From Myxococcales bacterium (GTDB taxonomy: Bacteria; Myxococcota_A; Polyangia; Polyangiales; Houyiibacteriaceae), in contig JAHBWH010000009.1 of NCBI GenBank assembly GCA_019637115.1, forward strand, positions 32,195 to 96,194: a stretch of 64,000 bases of DNA, read 5' to 3'. Both the position numbers and the translations under genes were made by a program. Numbering within the stretch: the first letter of the stretch is position 1; each line of letters opens with the position of its first letter. The notes beneath the pieces were generated by a model. The model did no database searches. It was not told the DNA's origin and saw only the letters and a program-made list of their open reading frames with translations. Below, in pieces: positions 1 to 8,600 of the stretch.

Positions 1-419
1 CGGAGGTCGCCGCGCTCGCCGCGCATCGCGGCGCCGAAGGCGAGGTCCCAGCGGGGCAGCGCAGAGCCGAAGAAGGCGAGACGGAAGCCGCTGATGAAGA
101 GCTTCCGCGCGACGCCCTGGCCGCGCGCCTCAGGCGCGAGCTTGAGGTCCCCTCCGTAGAAGACCGAGAAGACGCGGCCGTCGACCGGGCGCGCCTCGCG
201 CACCGCCGCCGCGCAGATGCCGACGAGCCGCTCCCCCTCGAAGCCGACGAGGAAGCGCGCGTGCCCGAGCCCTTCGAAGAACGCCGCGTAGCGCGGGCCG
301 TGATCGACGAAGAAGCGATCCTCCGAGAGCGGATACGTGATGCCATCTTCGATCTCGCGCAGCCGCGCCGCGTGCTGCTGCACCGCGTCGCCGTCCATCA
401 CCTGGAAGCGGACCTTCAC
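1..419 (-). CDS. GNAT family N-acetyltransferase (3' end outside window)
   Basis: The readable 139 residues form the front part of a GNAT acyltransferase, which moves an acetyl group from acetyl-CoA to an amine; the acceptor cannot be told. A strand followed by APEARGQGVARKLF matches motif A, with RGQGVA as the pyrophosphate-binding loop. The gene runs off the left edge, so its C-terminus is unseen. I chose GTG at 419 because AAGGA lies 9 nt upstream and the protein starts close to the domain. It follows the DUF3419 gene on the same strand, but 260 bp of tandem repeat separates them, so co-transcription is uncertain. Confidence 0.8.
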   Translation of the reverse strand, partial: MKVRFQVMDGDAVQQHAARLREIEDGITYPLSEDRFFVDHGPRYAAFFEGLGHARFLVGFEGERLVGICAAAVREARPVDGRVFSVFYGGDLKLAPEARGQGVARKLFISGFRLAFFGSALPRWDLAFGAAMRGERGDL

Positions 420-455
420 GCGCGTCGATCCTTGCGCCCGCGCGGCGCGACACGC

Positions 456-628
456 GGCGTCCACGTCGGCCACGGCATCGGCGTCCACGTCGGCCACGCC
501 GACGCCCTCCACGTCGGCCACGCCGACGCCCTCCACGTCGGCGTCCACGTCGGCCACGCCGACGCCCTCCACGCGGGCGTCCACGTCGGCCACTCCGACG
601 CCCTCCACGCGGGCGTCCACGTCGTCCG
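456..628. repeat. Minisatellite of 24/42-bp units
   Basis: Imperfect tandem copies of CCACGTCGGCCACGCCGACG and shortened variants fill most of the gap between the GNAT gene and the DUF3419 gene. The array is open in several frames, which produces long spurious ORFs on both strands. I see no credible start or domain in it and read it as non-coding spacer. Confidence 0.8.
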
Positions 629-681
629 CATCAGCCAGGCCGACGTCCTCCCCGACGGCCGCGGCGCGCGCGACGTCGACC

Positions 682-1608
682 TCATCGGCGCACCGCGACG
701 GTGACGCGCTCGTAGAAGAGGCTGCGGTCGCGCGCGAGCAGGCCCTCGCCGAGCGCCTCGTCGACCGCGAAGCCATCGAGGAAGTCCGCGAGCGCGCGCT
801 GGTTGTTGAGCTGCCGGATCGTCACCGCCGCGCCGGGCCTCAGCGCGTGGAGGGCCCGCCCCCAGCGCGCGACGGTCGCGTCGGTCGACCAATCGAAGAT
901 GTTCGAGAGGTGGACGAGATCGAAGCGGTCGAGCCCCGCGACGTCGGGCAGCTCGCCGTGGGTCACGTCGAAGTCGAAGCGACGCCGCGCGCGGAGGTGG
1001 GGGAAGGCGTCGCGGCCGAGGTAGCGGCCGAGGAGGACGTGCTGCAGGAAGGGGTTCGACGGTCCGTCCGAGCGCGCGAGCCCGAGCTCGAAGCGCCGCC
1101 GGAAGTAGGCCGGGTACGAGCCTGGCGTGGCGTGCTGCACGGCGTCGGGGCCGAACATCGCGACCAGCAAGGTCTCGGTGAACGTCGCCTCGAAGACCGC
1201 CGGCCAATAGCGGTGCGTCATCCAGGCGCGCGCGCGCGAGCGGTCACCCGCGAAGTACGCCTCGCGCTCGTCCGCGTCGGCGACGAGCGCGCCCATCGCC
1301 TCCCGCATCACCTCGAAGAGGCGCTCGAAGGCGCCGCATTGCGAGAGCCCCTCGCGGCGGTCGTCGTCGACGTTCAACGCCGCGAGCTCCCCGGCCGCGA
1401 TGGCGTCCGCCTTGCGCTCGACGTGCGCCAGCTGATGAGGGTTCGCGTCGTAGAGCGAGAGCTTCACGTCGGGGAGCGCGTGGGCCATCGCGAACGCCGT
1501 GCATCCCCCGGACGCCACGAGCAGCACCCGGCGCGCGCCGAGCCGCCGCGCGACCTCGATCTCGATCTCGGGATCTTCGCGGACCACCGCGAACTTCAGC
1601 TCGTCCAT
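682..1608 (-). CDS. DUF3419 (BtaA-like) AdoMet-dependent protein
   Basis: A 308-residue member of the DUF3419 family. Its founding member BtaA transfers the 3-amino-3-carboxypropyl group of AdoMet to diacylglycerol in betaine-lipid synthesis. VLLVASGGCTAF (residues 29-40) and the following YDANPHQ resemble the AdoMet-binding start. The middle carries a Phe/Arg-rich stretch and SNPFLQHVLLGRY, and the C-terminal half has DLVHLSNIFDW and a methyltransferase-like fold. No BtaB methyltransferase is next to it, and it is shorter than Rhodobacter BtaA as I recall that protein, so the exact acceptor is unknown. Start: ATG 1608, directly before the domain; longer in-frame extensions cross the promoter region. 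No Shine-Dalgarno is visible, but TATCCT lies 9 nt upstream. Confidence 0.72.
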   Translation of the reverse strand: MDELKFAVVREDPEIEIEVARRLGARRVLLVASGGCTAFAMAHALPDVKLSLYDANPHQLAHVERKADAIAAGELAALNVDDDRREGLSQCGAFERLFEVMREAMGALVADADEREAYFAGDRSRARAWMTHRYWPAVFEATFTETLLVAMFGPDAVQHATPGSYPAYFRRRFELGLARSDGPSNPFLQHVLLGRYLGRDAFPHLRARRRFDFDVTHGELPDVAGLDRFDLVHLSNIFDWSTDATVARWGRALHALRPGAAVTIRQLNNQRALADFLDGFAVDEALGEGLLARDRSLFYERVTVAVRR

Positions 1609-1617
1609 CCGCGGTCG

Positions 1618-1623
1618 AGGATA
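1618..1623 (-). promoter_or_regulatory. -10-like box TATCCT, 9 nt before ATG
   Basis: TATCCT on the minus strand ends 9 nt before the ATG of the DUF3419 gene. If used as a -10 box, transcription would begin at or next to the start codon, which fits the absence of a Shine-Dalgarno sequence. Seven other genes in the window show the same layout. Confidence 0.45.
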
Positions 1624-1644
1624 CCGGAGCCCTCGCCCCCGCCT

Positions 1645-1663
1645 CCATCGAAGACTTCGATGG
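1645..1663. promoter_or_regulatory. 19-bp palindrome CCATCGAAGACTTCGATGG
   Basis: Nine-base arms CCATCGAAG/CTTCGATGG are perfectly complementary around one central base. The palindrome sits in the divergent promoter region, 49 bp before the acyl-CoA ligase start, and looks like a dimeric repressor operator (TetR-, MarR- or GntR-type). No cognate regulator is adjacent. A cruciform or terminator role is less likely because it lies between divergent starts and has no T tract. Confidence 0.5.
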
Positions 1664-1711
1664 TAGATATCACGATTTTCCGAATCCCTTCGGCGGTACG
1701 CCTTCCCTAGG

Positions 1712-3412
1712 ATGATGAGCGGGATGTCGTCGCTGCCGCCGATGGGGAGCGCGGTGCCGAGCACCGTGGCGAGCCTCTTTGTGTCGAACGCCCGCGTCCG
1801 GCCGGACGCGCTGGCCGTCGCGGACGCGCGCGTCTCGTGGACCTATGGGGAGTTGCTGGTGCGGGTCCAGCGCCTCGCGGCGTGTCTGCGCGCTTGCGGA
1901 GTCGACCCCGGAGACCGCGTCGCGGTGCTCTCGCGCAACCGCGCGGAGTACCTCGAGGCCTTTCTCGCGAGCGCGTGGATCGGCGCCATCGTGGCGTGCC
2001 AGAACTGGCGACTGGCCGACGCCGAGCTCGCGCATTGTCTCGACCTCGTCGAGCCGAAGCTCCTGCTCGCGTCGCCGGACGAGGCGCCCCGGCTGGCCAC
2101 GCGAGGCGAGCCGACGCTCGTCTTCGGTGAGGCGTACGAGCGCGCGCTCGAGGAGGCGAGCCCGAGCGCGCTGCGCCCGCCGTCTCGCGCGTGGCGAGAT
2201 TCGCACGTCGGCCGACGCGCCGACGATCCGGCGTTCGACGATCCGGCGTCCGACGATCCAGCGTCCGACGACCCAGCGTCCGACGACCCAGCAGGCGGAG
2301 ATCCGCGCCTCCACCCCTTCCCGCTCGACCCCGAGACGCCGCTGCTGATCCTCTACACGAGCGGCACGACGGGCTTGCCGAAGGGCGCGGTCGTCAGCCA
2401 CCGCGCCGAGATCGCCCGCAACCTGGTGCTGCGCGCGGAGTTCGGCATCGCGGCCGCAGACGCGTACGTCGCGTGGAGCCCGCTCTACCACATGGGCGGC
2501 GCCGAGTATTCGCTCGGCACCTTGATGAGCGGCGGCGCCGTGCACGTCGTCGACGGCTTCGACGCCGAGCGGCTCGCGGACCTGGCCGAGGCGCACGCCA
2601 TCGGGTGGCTGCTCCTGATGCCCGGCATGGTCGGCCGCTTCGCGGACCTGCTCGAGTCGCGCCGCGGGTGGAGGCCGCGCGGCGTGAAGGTCTGCGGCGT
2701 GATGGCGGACCTCGTGCCCCCCGCGGACATCGCGCGCATCACGCGGCTGCTCGGCGCTCCCTACGCCAACACCTTCGGCGCGACCGAGACCGGCTGCCCG
2801 CCCTGCTCGTCGAGCCTGCTCCCGATCGGTGTCGAGCCCGAGCGGCTCTCGAAGGAGCAGAGCCCCTTCTGCGAGGTCCGCCTCGTCGACGAGCACGACC
2901 GCGACGTCCCGATCGGCACCCCCGGCGAGCTGTGCATGCGCGGGCCGACGCTCTTCAGCGGCTATTGGCGCGCCCCCGACGTCAACGAGGAAGACTTCCG
3001 CGGCGGGTGGTTCCACATGGGGGACGTCTTCGTCCGTAACCCAGATGGGACCCTCGACTTCGTCGACCGGCGGAAGTACCTGATCAAGTCGGGGGGTGAG
3101 AACATCTATCCGGCGGAGATCGAGCGGGTGCTCCTGCACGAGCCCGGCGTGGCCGAGGCCGCGGTCGTACGTCGCGCCGATCCGACGTGGGGCGAGGTGC
3201 CCATCGCGTTCGTCGCGCGCGCGAGCGACGACGCGGGCGACGAGGTGACGGCCGAGGCGCTGATCGAGGCCTGCCGCGCTCGGCTCGCGAGCTACAAGAA
3301 GCCCCGCGACGTGATCTTCCTCGCGTACGAGGACTTCCCGCGCAGCGCCTCGGGCAAGGTGCTCCGGCACGAGCTCGAGGCCCGCGCGGCCGCCCCGAAG
3401 GAGCCCGCATGA
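1712..3412 (+). CDS. Acyl-CoA synthetase (class I adenylate-forming ligase)
   Basis: A 566-residue AMP-dependent acyl-CoA ligase: it adenylates a carboxylic acid with ATP and then forms the CoA thioester. Motifs in order are YTSGTTGLPKG (from about residue 214, ATP loop), FGATETG (about 355, A5 motif), GGWFHMGD (about 431) and, near the end, SASGKVL with the conserved adenylation Lys. The full family length is present. An Asp-Pro-Ala-Ser repeat of five 15-bp units is inserted between the N-terminal region and the ATP loop. ATG codons at 1712, 1715 and 1724 are possible starts. It overlaps the next gene by ATGA and opens the catabolic operon. Substrate unknown; an aromatic or dicarboxylic acid would fit the neighbours. 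Confidence 0.92.
   Translation: MMSGMSSLPPMGSAVPSTVASLFVSNARVRPDALAVADARVSWTYGELLVRVQRLAACLRACGVDPGDRVAVLSRNRAEYLEAFLASAWIGAIVACQNWRLADAELAHCLDLVEPKLLLASPDEAPRLATRGEPTLVFGEAYERALEEASPSALRPPSRAWRDSHVGRRADDPAFDDPASDDPASDDPASDDPAGGDPRLHPFPLDPETPLLILYTSGTTGLPKGAVVSHRAEIARNLVLRAEFGIAAADAYVAWSPLYHMGGAEYSLGTLMSGGAVHVVDGFDAERLADLAEAHAIGWLLLMPGMVGRFADLLESRRGWRPRGVKVCGVMADLVPPADIARITRLLGAPYANTFGATETGCPPCSSSLLPIGVEPERLSKEQSPFCEVRLVDEHDRDVPIGTPGELCMRGPTLFSGYWRAPDVNEEDFRGGWFHMGDVFVRNPDGTLDFVDRRKYLIKSGGENIYPAEIERVLLHEPGVAEAAVVRRADPTWGEVPIAFVARASDDAGDEVTAEALIEACRARLASYKKPRDVIFLAYEDFPRSASGKVLRHELEARAAAPKEPA
2222..2296 (+). repeat. Five 15-bp tandem repeats inside the ligase gene
   Basis: Five units of the type GACGATCCGGCGTCC encode (DDPAS)n within the acyl-CoA ligase. 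The period is a multiple of three, so gain or loss of copies would change linker length without breaking the frame. It falls in a poorly conserved surface segment before the ATP loop. Confidence 0.85.
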
Positions 3413-4260
3413 AGCCGACGACGTCGCTCTGTCACGCCACCGCCGACGACGTCGTCGTCCACGGTCGCAGCTTGCCCCGCGAGCTCATCGGCAAGCGCAG
3501 CTTCACCGAGATGATCTTCCTGCACCTCACGGGCGCCGAGCCGACGCCCGCGCAGGCCGCCGTGCTCGACGCGTGCCTCGTGACGCTGATGGAGCACGGC
3601 CTGACGCCGACGGCGGTGAGCACGCGCCTCACCTACGGCAGCGCGCCGGAGGCCATGCAGGGCGCCATCGCCGCGGGCCTCTTGAGCGTGGGCAGCACCT
3701 TCGTCGGCACCACCGAGGGCTGCGCGGCGCTCCTCGCGCGGATCGTCCGCGCGAGCGATCCGGACGCCGAGGCCGCGCGTGTCGCGCGCGAGAGCCGCGA
3801 GACGAAGGCGCGCCTGCCCGGCTTCGGCCACCCGCTGCATCGCCCGGTCGATCCGCGGACCGTCGCCCTGCTCGCGCTCGCGCGCGCCGAGGGGCTCTTC
3901 GGCGCACACTGCGAGGCGCTCGAGCGGCTCTCTGCCGCGGTCGACGAGGGCGCGGGGCGGGCGATCCCCGTCAACGCGACGGGCGCCATCGCCGCCGTCC
4001 TCCTCGACGCGGGCGTCCCCGCCGAGATCTTGCGCGGCGTCGCGCTCATCAGCCGCTGCGCCGGGCTCGTCGGCCACGTCCGCGAAGAGCAGACGAAGCC
4101 CTCGATGCGCGCGCTCTGGGAGGGCGCCGAGGCCGCCGTGCCCTACGTCGCCGACCCCCATGCCGCCGGCCGCCACGCCGCTGGCCCGCATGCTGCCGTC
4201 GCGCCGCCCAACGACGACGCTCCGAACGCCACCACACGACCCGCCGAGGAGGAGACATGA
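3409..4260 (+). CDS. Citryl-CoA lyase / short citrate synthase-like protein
   Basis: A 283-residue member of the citrate synthase superfamily, much shorter than true citrate synthase. GFGHPLHR matches the active-site His motif, VNATGAIAAVLLDAGVP the conserved C-terminal helix, and LVGHVREEQ the second His segment. Proteins of this size act as citryl-CoA lyases or cleave related 3-hydroxyacyl-CoA esters to acetyl-CoA plus a carbonyl product. Its ATG overlaps the ligase stop (ATGA), and its own stop overlaps the VOC gene the same way, so ligase and lyase are translationally coupled: acid activation followed by C-C cleavage is a plausible joint role. The last 35 residues are a low-complexity His/Ala/Pro/Asn tail. 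Confidence 0.78.
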   Translation: MKPTTSLCHATADDVVVHGRSLPRELIGKRSFTEMIFLHLTGAEPTPAQAAVLDACLVTLMEHGLTPTAVSTRLTYGSAPEAMQGAIAAGLLSVGSTFVGTTEGCAALLARIVRASDPDAEAARVARESRETKARLPGFGHPLHRPVDPRTVALLALARAEGLFGAHCEALERLSAAVDEGAGRAIPVNATGAIAAVLLDAGVPAEILRGVALISRCAGLVGHVREEQTKPSMRALWEGAEAAVPYVADPHAAGRHAAGPHAAVAPPNDDAPNATTRPAEEET

Positions 4261-4793
4261 AACCTGCGACCCACCGCCCCACGGGAATCCAGGGGCTCCA
4301 CCACAACGCCTACCGCTGCCGCGACTCGGAAGAGACGCGCGAGTTCTACGAGGACTTCCTCGGCTTGCCGCTCACCGTCACCCTCGAGCTCGGCGCGACG
4401 AAGACGGGGCGCTCCTGCCAGCACCTCCACACCTTCTACCAGATGGACGACGGCAGCTTCCTCGCCTTCTTCGAGGCGCCGGACATGCCCTTCGAGTTCG
4501 AGGATCACCACGACTTCGACCTGCACATCGCGCTCGAGGTCGAGCACGAGCACATGCTCGCGATGAAGGAGAAGGGGGAGCGCCTCGGCATGGAGGTCCG
4601 TGGGATCTCGGACCACGGCTTCATCGACTCGATCTACTTCCGTGACCCCAACGGCTACGTGATCGAGCTGACGAGCCGCAAGCGGAACCACGACGAGGCC
4701 ACCGACCCCTCGCAGAACCGGGCGCGCGAGAAGCTCGCGGCGTGGCAGCGGACGAAGCGCGCCGCGAACGACACGCACGCCGAGAGCGCGTGA
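4257..4793 (+). CDS. VOC superfamily protein (glyoxalase/ring-cleavage type)
   Basis: A 178-residue vicinal-oxygen-chelate protein with the paired beta-alpha-beta-beta-beta pattern. Probable metal ligands are His16 (GLHHNAY), His90 (DLHIALE) and Glu137 (GYVIELT), the usual H/H/E layout. The family includes extradiol dioxygenases, glyoxalase I and epimerases. Placement between a CoA ligase/lyase pair and a GST/dioxygenase gene favours a ring-cleavage or detoxification role, but this is inference. The C-terminus is a charged Arg/Lys/Glu helix outside the fold. Start ATG 4257 overlaps the preceding stop. Confidence 0.85.
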   Translation: MKPATHRPTGIQGLHHNAYRCRDSEETREFYEDFLGLPLTVTLELGATKTGRSCQHLHTFYQMDDGSFLAFFEAPDMPFEFEDHHDFDLHIALEVEHEHMLAMKEKGERLGMEVRGISDHGFIDSIYFRDPNGYVIELTSRKRNHDEATDPSQNRAREKLAAWQRTKRAANDTHAESA

Positions 4794-4990
4794 ACGGCGC
4801 GCGTGCACCCGTTTCGCGGCGGTCCGCACGCAACATCGGACCGAGCACACTCCGCCGCTCGCGCGCCCGCGCCACCATGAGGTACGCAGCCACGCACGAG
4901 CGCCCCTCGGGCGAAGCCCCGCAGCCTTCGGGCGAAGCCCCGAGCATCCAACGAATCGAACGACGACAGCGAACGACCGGAGAACGAACG
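4794..4990. other. Intergenic spacer with short direct repeats
   Basis: The 197-bp gap inside the catabolic operon holds two copies of TTCGGGCGAAGCCCC-like sequence near 4905-4940. The unit contains a small inverted repeat (GGGC-GAA-GCCC) and could form hairpins that tune distal expression. No promoter or gene is visible. Confidence 0.55.
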
Positions 4991-5677
4991 ATGACCATCC
5001 ACCTGCACATGCTCCCGCCCAGCGTGAACAACCTCTGCGTGCGCGTCTTCCTGCGCGCCGCGGGCCTGCCCTACGAGGAAGAGAACGCCTGGGGCAAGAC
5101 CCGATCGCCCGAGTTCATGGCGAAGATCCCCGCGCACCTCACCCCCGCGATCGAGCTCGACGCGCACCCGCGCGGCGCGATGTGGGAGAGCTGCGCGATC
5201 ATGATGTACCTCTCGAACCTCCACGGCCTCGAGAAGCTCTACCCGAAGGACCCCGGCCGGCGCGCGCTGGTCGACTCCGCGAATTTCTACCTGACGAGCA
5301 CCCTCTACCCGCTCGTCTCGCGCGCCACCTACCCGCGCCTCGGCTTCCCTTGCTACCCGGGCGAGGTCGCGGCGACCGAAGACGCCCCCGCCGCGCTCAA
5401 GGCGGAGGCCCGCCAGGCCGCCGAGGACGCGCTCGCCGAGCCGCTCGAGGTCTTCCGCTCGTACTTCGTGCGCGACGGCTTCATCGGTGACGGCGAGCAC
5501 CCTTCCATCGCCGACATCCGCTTGGCGGCGACGCTCGAGTTCCTCGCGATGAACGACACGCCCGTCCCGCAATGGGCGCAGGACTACCTCAAGCGCGTCG
5601 AGGCCGCGCTCGGGTCCGCCTACAGCGAGCCGGCCGCCGACGTCCGTGGCTTCGTCGCGCAGGTGAAGGCGGCCTGA
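4991..5677 (+). CDS. Glutathione S-transferase family protein
   Basis: A 228-residue GST with an N-terminal thioredoxin-like domain (residues 1-80) and an all-alpha C-terminal domain. PPSVNNLCVRVFLRAAGLPYEE fits the first helix that holds the catalytic Ser/Cys region, and LTPAIEL plus WESCAIMMYL match the cis-Pro and glutathione-binding (E/S-x-x-I) segments. A maleylacetoacetate or maleylpyruvate isomerase role would suit the downstream homogentisate dioxygenase, whose product is maleylacetoacetate, but the zeta-class signature is only partial. Start: ATG 4991, with CGGAGA 7-8 nt upstream. Confidence 0.85.
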   Translation: MTIHLHMLPPSVNNLCVRVFLRAAGLPYEEENAWGKTRSPEFMAKIPAHLTPAIELDAHPRGAMWESCAIMMYLSNLHGLEKLYPKDPGRRALVDSANFYLTSTLYPLVSRATYPRLGFPCYPGEVAATEDAPAALKAEARQAAEDALAEPLEVFRSYFVRDGFIGDGEHPSIADIRLAATLEFLAMNDTPVPQWAQDYLKRVEAALGSAYSEPAADVRGFVAQVKAA

Positions 5678-5680
5678 GCC

Positions 5681-8600
5681 ATGGAGACGCTCTCCCACGC
5701 GCCCGCGCGCGTCGTCTTCGGCGTCGGCGCGGAGGCCCACGTCGCGGCGCTCCTCGACGAGCTCGGCGCGCGCCGCGTGCTGCTCGTCGCGATGGCGCGC
5801 CACGCCGAGGGCGCCGAACGCATCGCGCGGGCGCTCGGAGAGCGTTCGGTCGGGGTGTTCACCACCGACCACCCTCAGGTCCCCGGAGACGTCGCCGACG
5901 CCGCCGTCCGGCGCGCCCGGGAGACGAACGCCGACTGGGTGGTGGCGCACGGCGGCGGCACCCCCATCGGCGTCGCCAAGGCCATCGCGCTCGAGCTCGG
6001 CGAGGGATTGAGGGTGGGAGCGGTCCCGACCACCTACGCCGGCTCGGAGCGCACGAACATCTGGGGCATCACGCGCGACGGCGCGAAGAAGACCGGCCGC
6101 GAGGAGCGCGTGCGCCCGAGCCTCGTCGTCTACGACCCGACGCTCACGCTCGGCCTCGATCGCGAGCTCTCGCTGCAGAGCCTCTTCAACGCGATGGCCC
6201 ACGCCCTCGAGGCCCTCTACGCGGACGACGCGACGGACGATGCGCGTGGCGCGGCCGAAGCGAGCCTCCGGCCGCTCGTCGAGGGCGCCCGCGCCATCGC
6301 CGCGGATCCGAGCGATCTCGAGGGCCGGACCGAGGCGCTGCGCGGCGCGGCGCTCGCCTCGGCGGCGCTCGGCGCCGCTGGCATGGCGCTCCACCACAAG
6401 CTCGCGCACGTGCTGGGCGGGAGCTTCGGCACGCCGCACGCGGCGACCCACGCGACGCTCCTGCCCTACACCTTCGGCTTCAACGCTCCTGCCGCCCCCG
6501 AGGCGCTCGCCGCCGCGCGGCGCGCCTTCGGCACGGACGACCCGCCAGCGTTCCTCTACGACCTGCAGCGCGCGCTCGGCCTCTCCACCTCGCTGCGCGC
6601 GCTCGGCCTCGGCGAAGACGACCTCCCGGCGATCGCCGACGCCGTGCTCGAGGCGACGTATCCGAACCCGCGCGCGGTGGACCGCGAGGGCCTGCTCGCG
6701 TTGTTGAGCGACGCGCTGCACGACCGCCGCCCCTCGCTGCACACCCGCCGCATGTCGCTGCCGAGCGGCTGCGAGGGGCCGCACGCCACGCTCCCCGTCA
6801 CCGTCCGAGGCGCGCCGATCGATCGCGCGCGCGTCATCGTGCTCGCGCTGCATGGTCGCGGCGCGAGCGCCGACCGCTTCGTCGCGGACCTCGAGCGCCG
6901 CCTCGGGCCGCGGGACGACGTCGCCTTCGTCGCCCCTCAGGCGCGCCACAACACGTGGTACCCCAAGGGCTTCCGCGCGCCGCTCGACGAGAACGCGCCC
7001 TTCCTCGAGAGCGCCCTCTCGGTGGTCGAGGCGCTCTACGCCGAGCTCGCGGGCCAGCGCGCGCCGACGGCCGAGGGAGGGCTGAGCCCATCGGAGACGG
7101 AGCTCGCCGCGAGGGTCGGTGACGCGCGCGTCATCCCCGTCGGCTTCTCGCAGGGCGCCTGCCTCCTGCTCACCTGGCTCTCGCGCACGAAGGCGCGCCC
7201 ACAGCAGGCGCTCGCGTTCACCGGCGCGCACACGCCGCTGCCGGACGCCGACTTCGGCGCCGCGCGCGGGCTCCGCCTGCACCTCGGGAGCGCTGCGGGC
7301 GACCCGTGGATCGCCCGCGAGACCTTCGAGGAGGCCGTCGGGCGCTTCCGCGAGGCCGGCGCAGAGGTGGACGCGACGCTCGTGCCCGGAGACACCCACG
7401 GCATCCACCGCCCCGACGAAGACGCGCTCCGCCGCGCCCTCGATCACGCCGCCATGAACGACCCCCTCGACTACCAAGCTGGCTTCGGCAACGCGCTCGC
7501 GTCCGAGGCCCGACCGGGCGCGCTCCCGCGCCACCAGAACAGCCCGCGTCGCGTGCCCTTCGGGCTGGTCGCCGAGCAGCTCAACGGCACGGGCTTCACC
7601 GTGAAGCGGGCCGAGAACCGCCGCACCTGGATGTACCGGCTTCGCCCGCAGATCCTCGACCGCGGCTTCCGCCCCCGCGCGCACGCGCGCTTCGTCGGTG
7701 ACTTCCACGAGGCGGTGCCCTTCCCCGAGCACCTCGGCTTCTCGCCCCTGCCGATCCCCGAGGCGCCGACCGATTTCCTCGCGGGGCTCACCACCTTCGC
7801 AGGCGCGGGCGACGCCTCGATGCGCCGCGGCGCCGCCATCCACCTCTACGCCGCGAACGCGAACATGGGCCGTGTGGCCTTCTGCGACGTCGATGGCGAC
7901 CTCTGCGTCGTGCCCGAGCGCGGCCGCCTGCACGTCCGCACCGAGCTCGGCCGCCTCAACGTCCTGCCGGGTGAGCTCGTGATCCTCCCGCGCGGGATCC
8001 GCTTCACCGTCGAGGTCCCCGACGGGCAGGCCCGCGGCTTCGTCGCGGAGCTCTTCGACGGACATTTCACGCTCCCCGAGCGTGGCCCCATCGGCGCCAA
8101 CGGCCTCGCCGACGAGCGCCACTTCCTCGCCCCCGTCGCTTCCTTCGAGGACGACGCGCAGCCGTGGACGATCGTCGTGCGCCAGGGCGGGCGCCTCTGG
8201 GAGATCGAGTCGCCGCACTCCCCCTTCGACGTGGTCGCGTGGCACGGGAGCTACGCGCCCTTCAAGTACGCGCTCGAGCGCTTCAACAGCCTCGGGAGCG
8301 TGAGCTTCGACCACCCGGACCCGTCGATCCTCACCGTGCTCACGAGCCCGTTGGACGCCCACGGCCGCAACGCGATCGACGTCGCCGTCTTCCGCAGCCG
8401 CTGGGACGTCTCGCAGCACACCTTCCGCCCGCCCTACTACCACCGCAACTCGGCGATCGAGCTGAACGGCGTGATCTCGAGCCCGGCGGGCAGCCGCTGG
8501 GCGCCCGGCTCGTTCACCTTCACGCCCTACCTCACCCCCCACGGCATCGCGACCGCCAGCTACGAGGCCACGGTCGGCGCCGACGACGAAGCGGCAGACC

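Noticed and set aside
337..1710. 457-codon plus-strand frame over the left minisatellite and DUF3419 gene
   Set aside because: Consists of repeat-encoded Ser-Thr-Pro runs and antisense translation; no start signal or domain.
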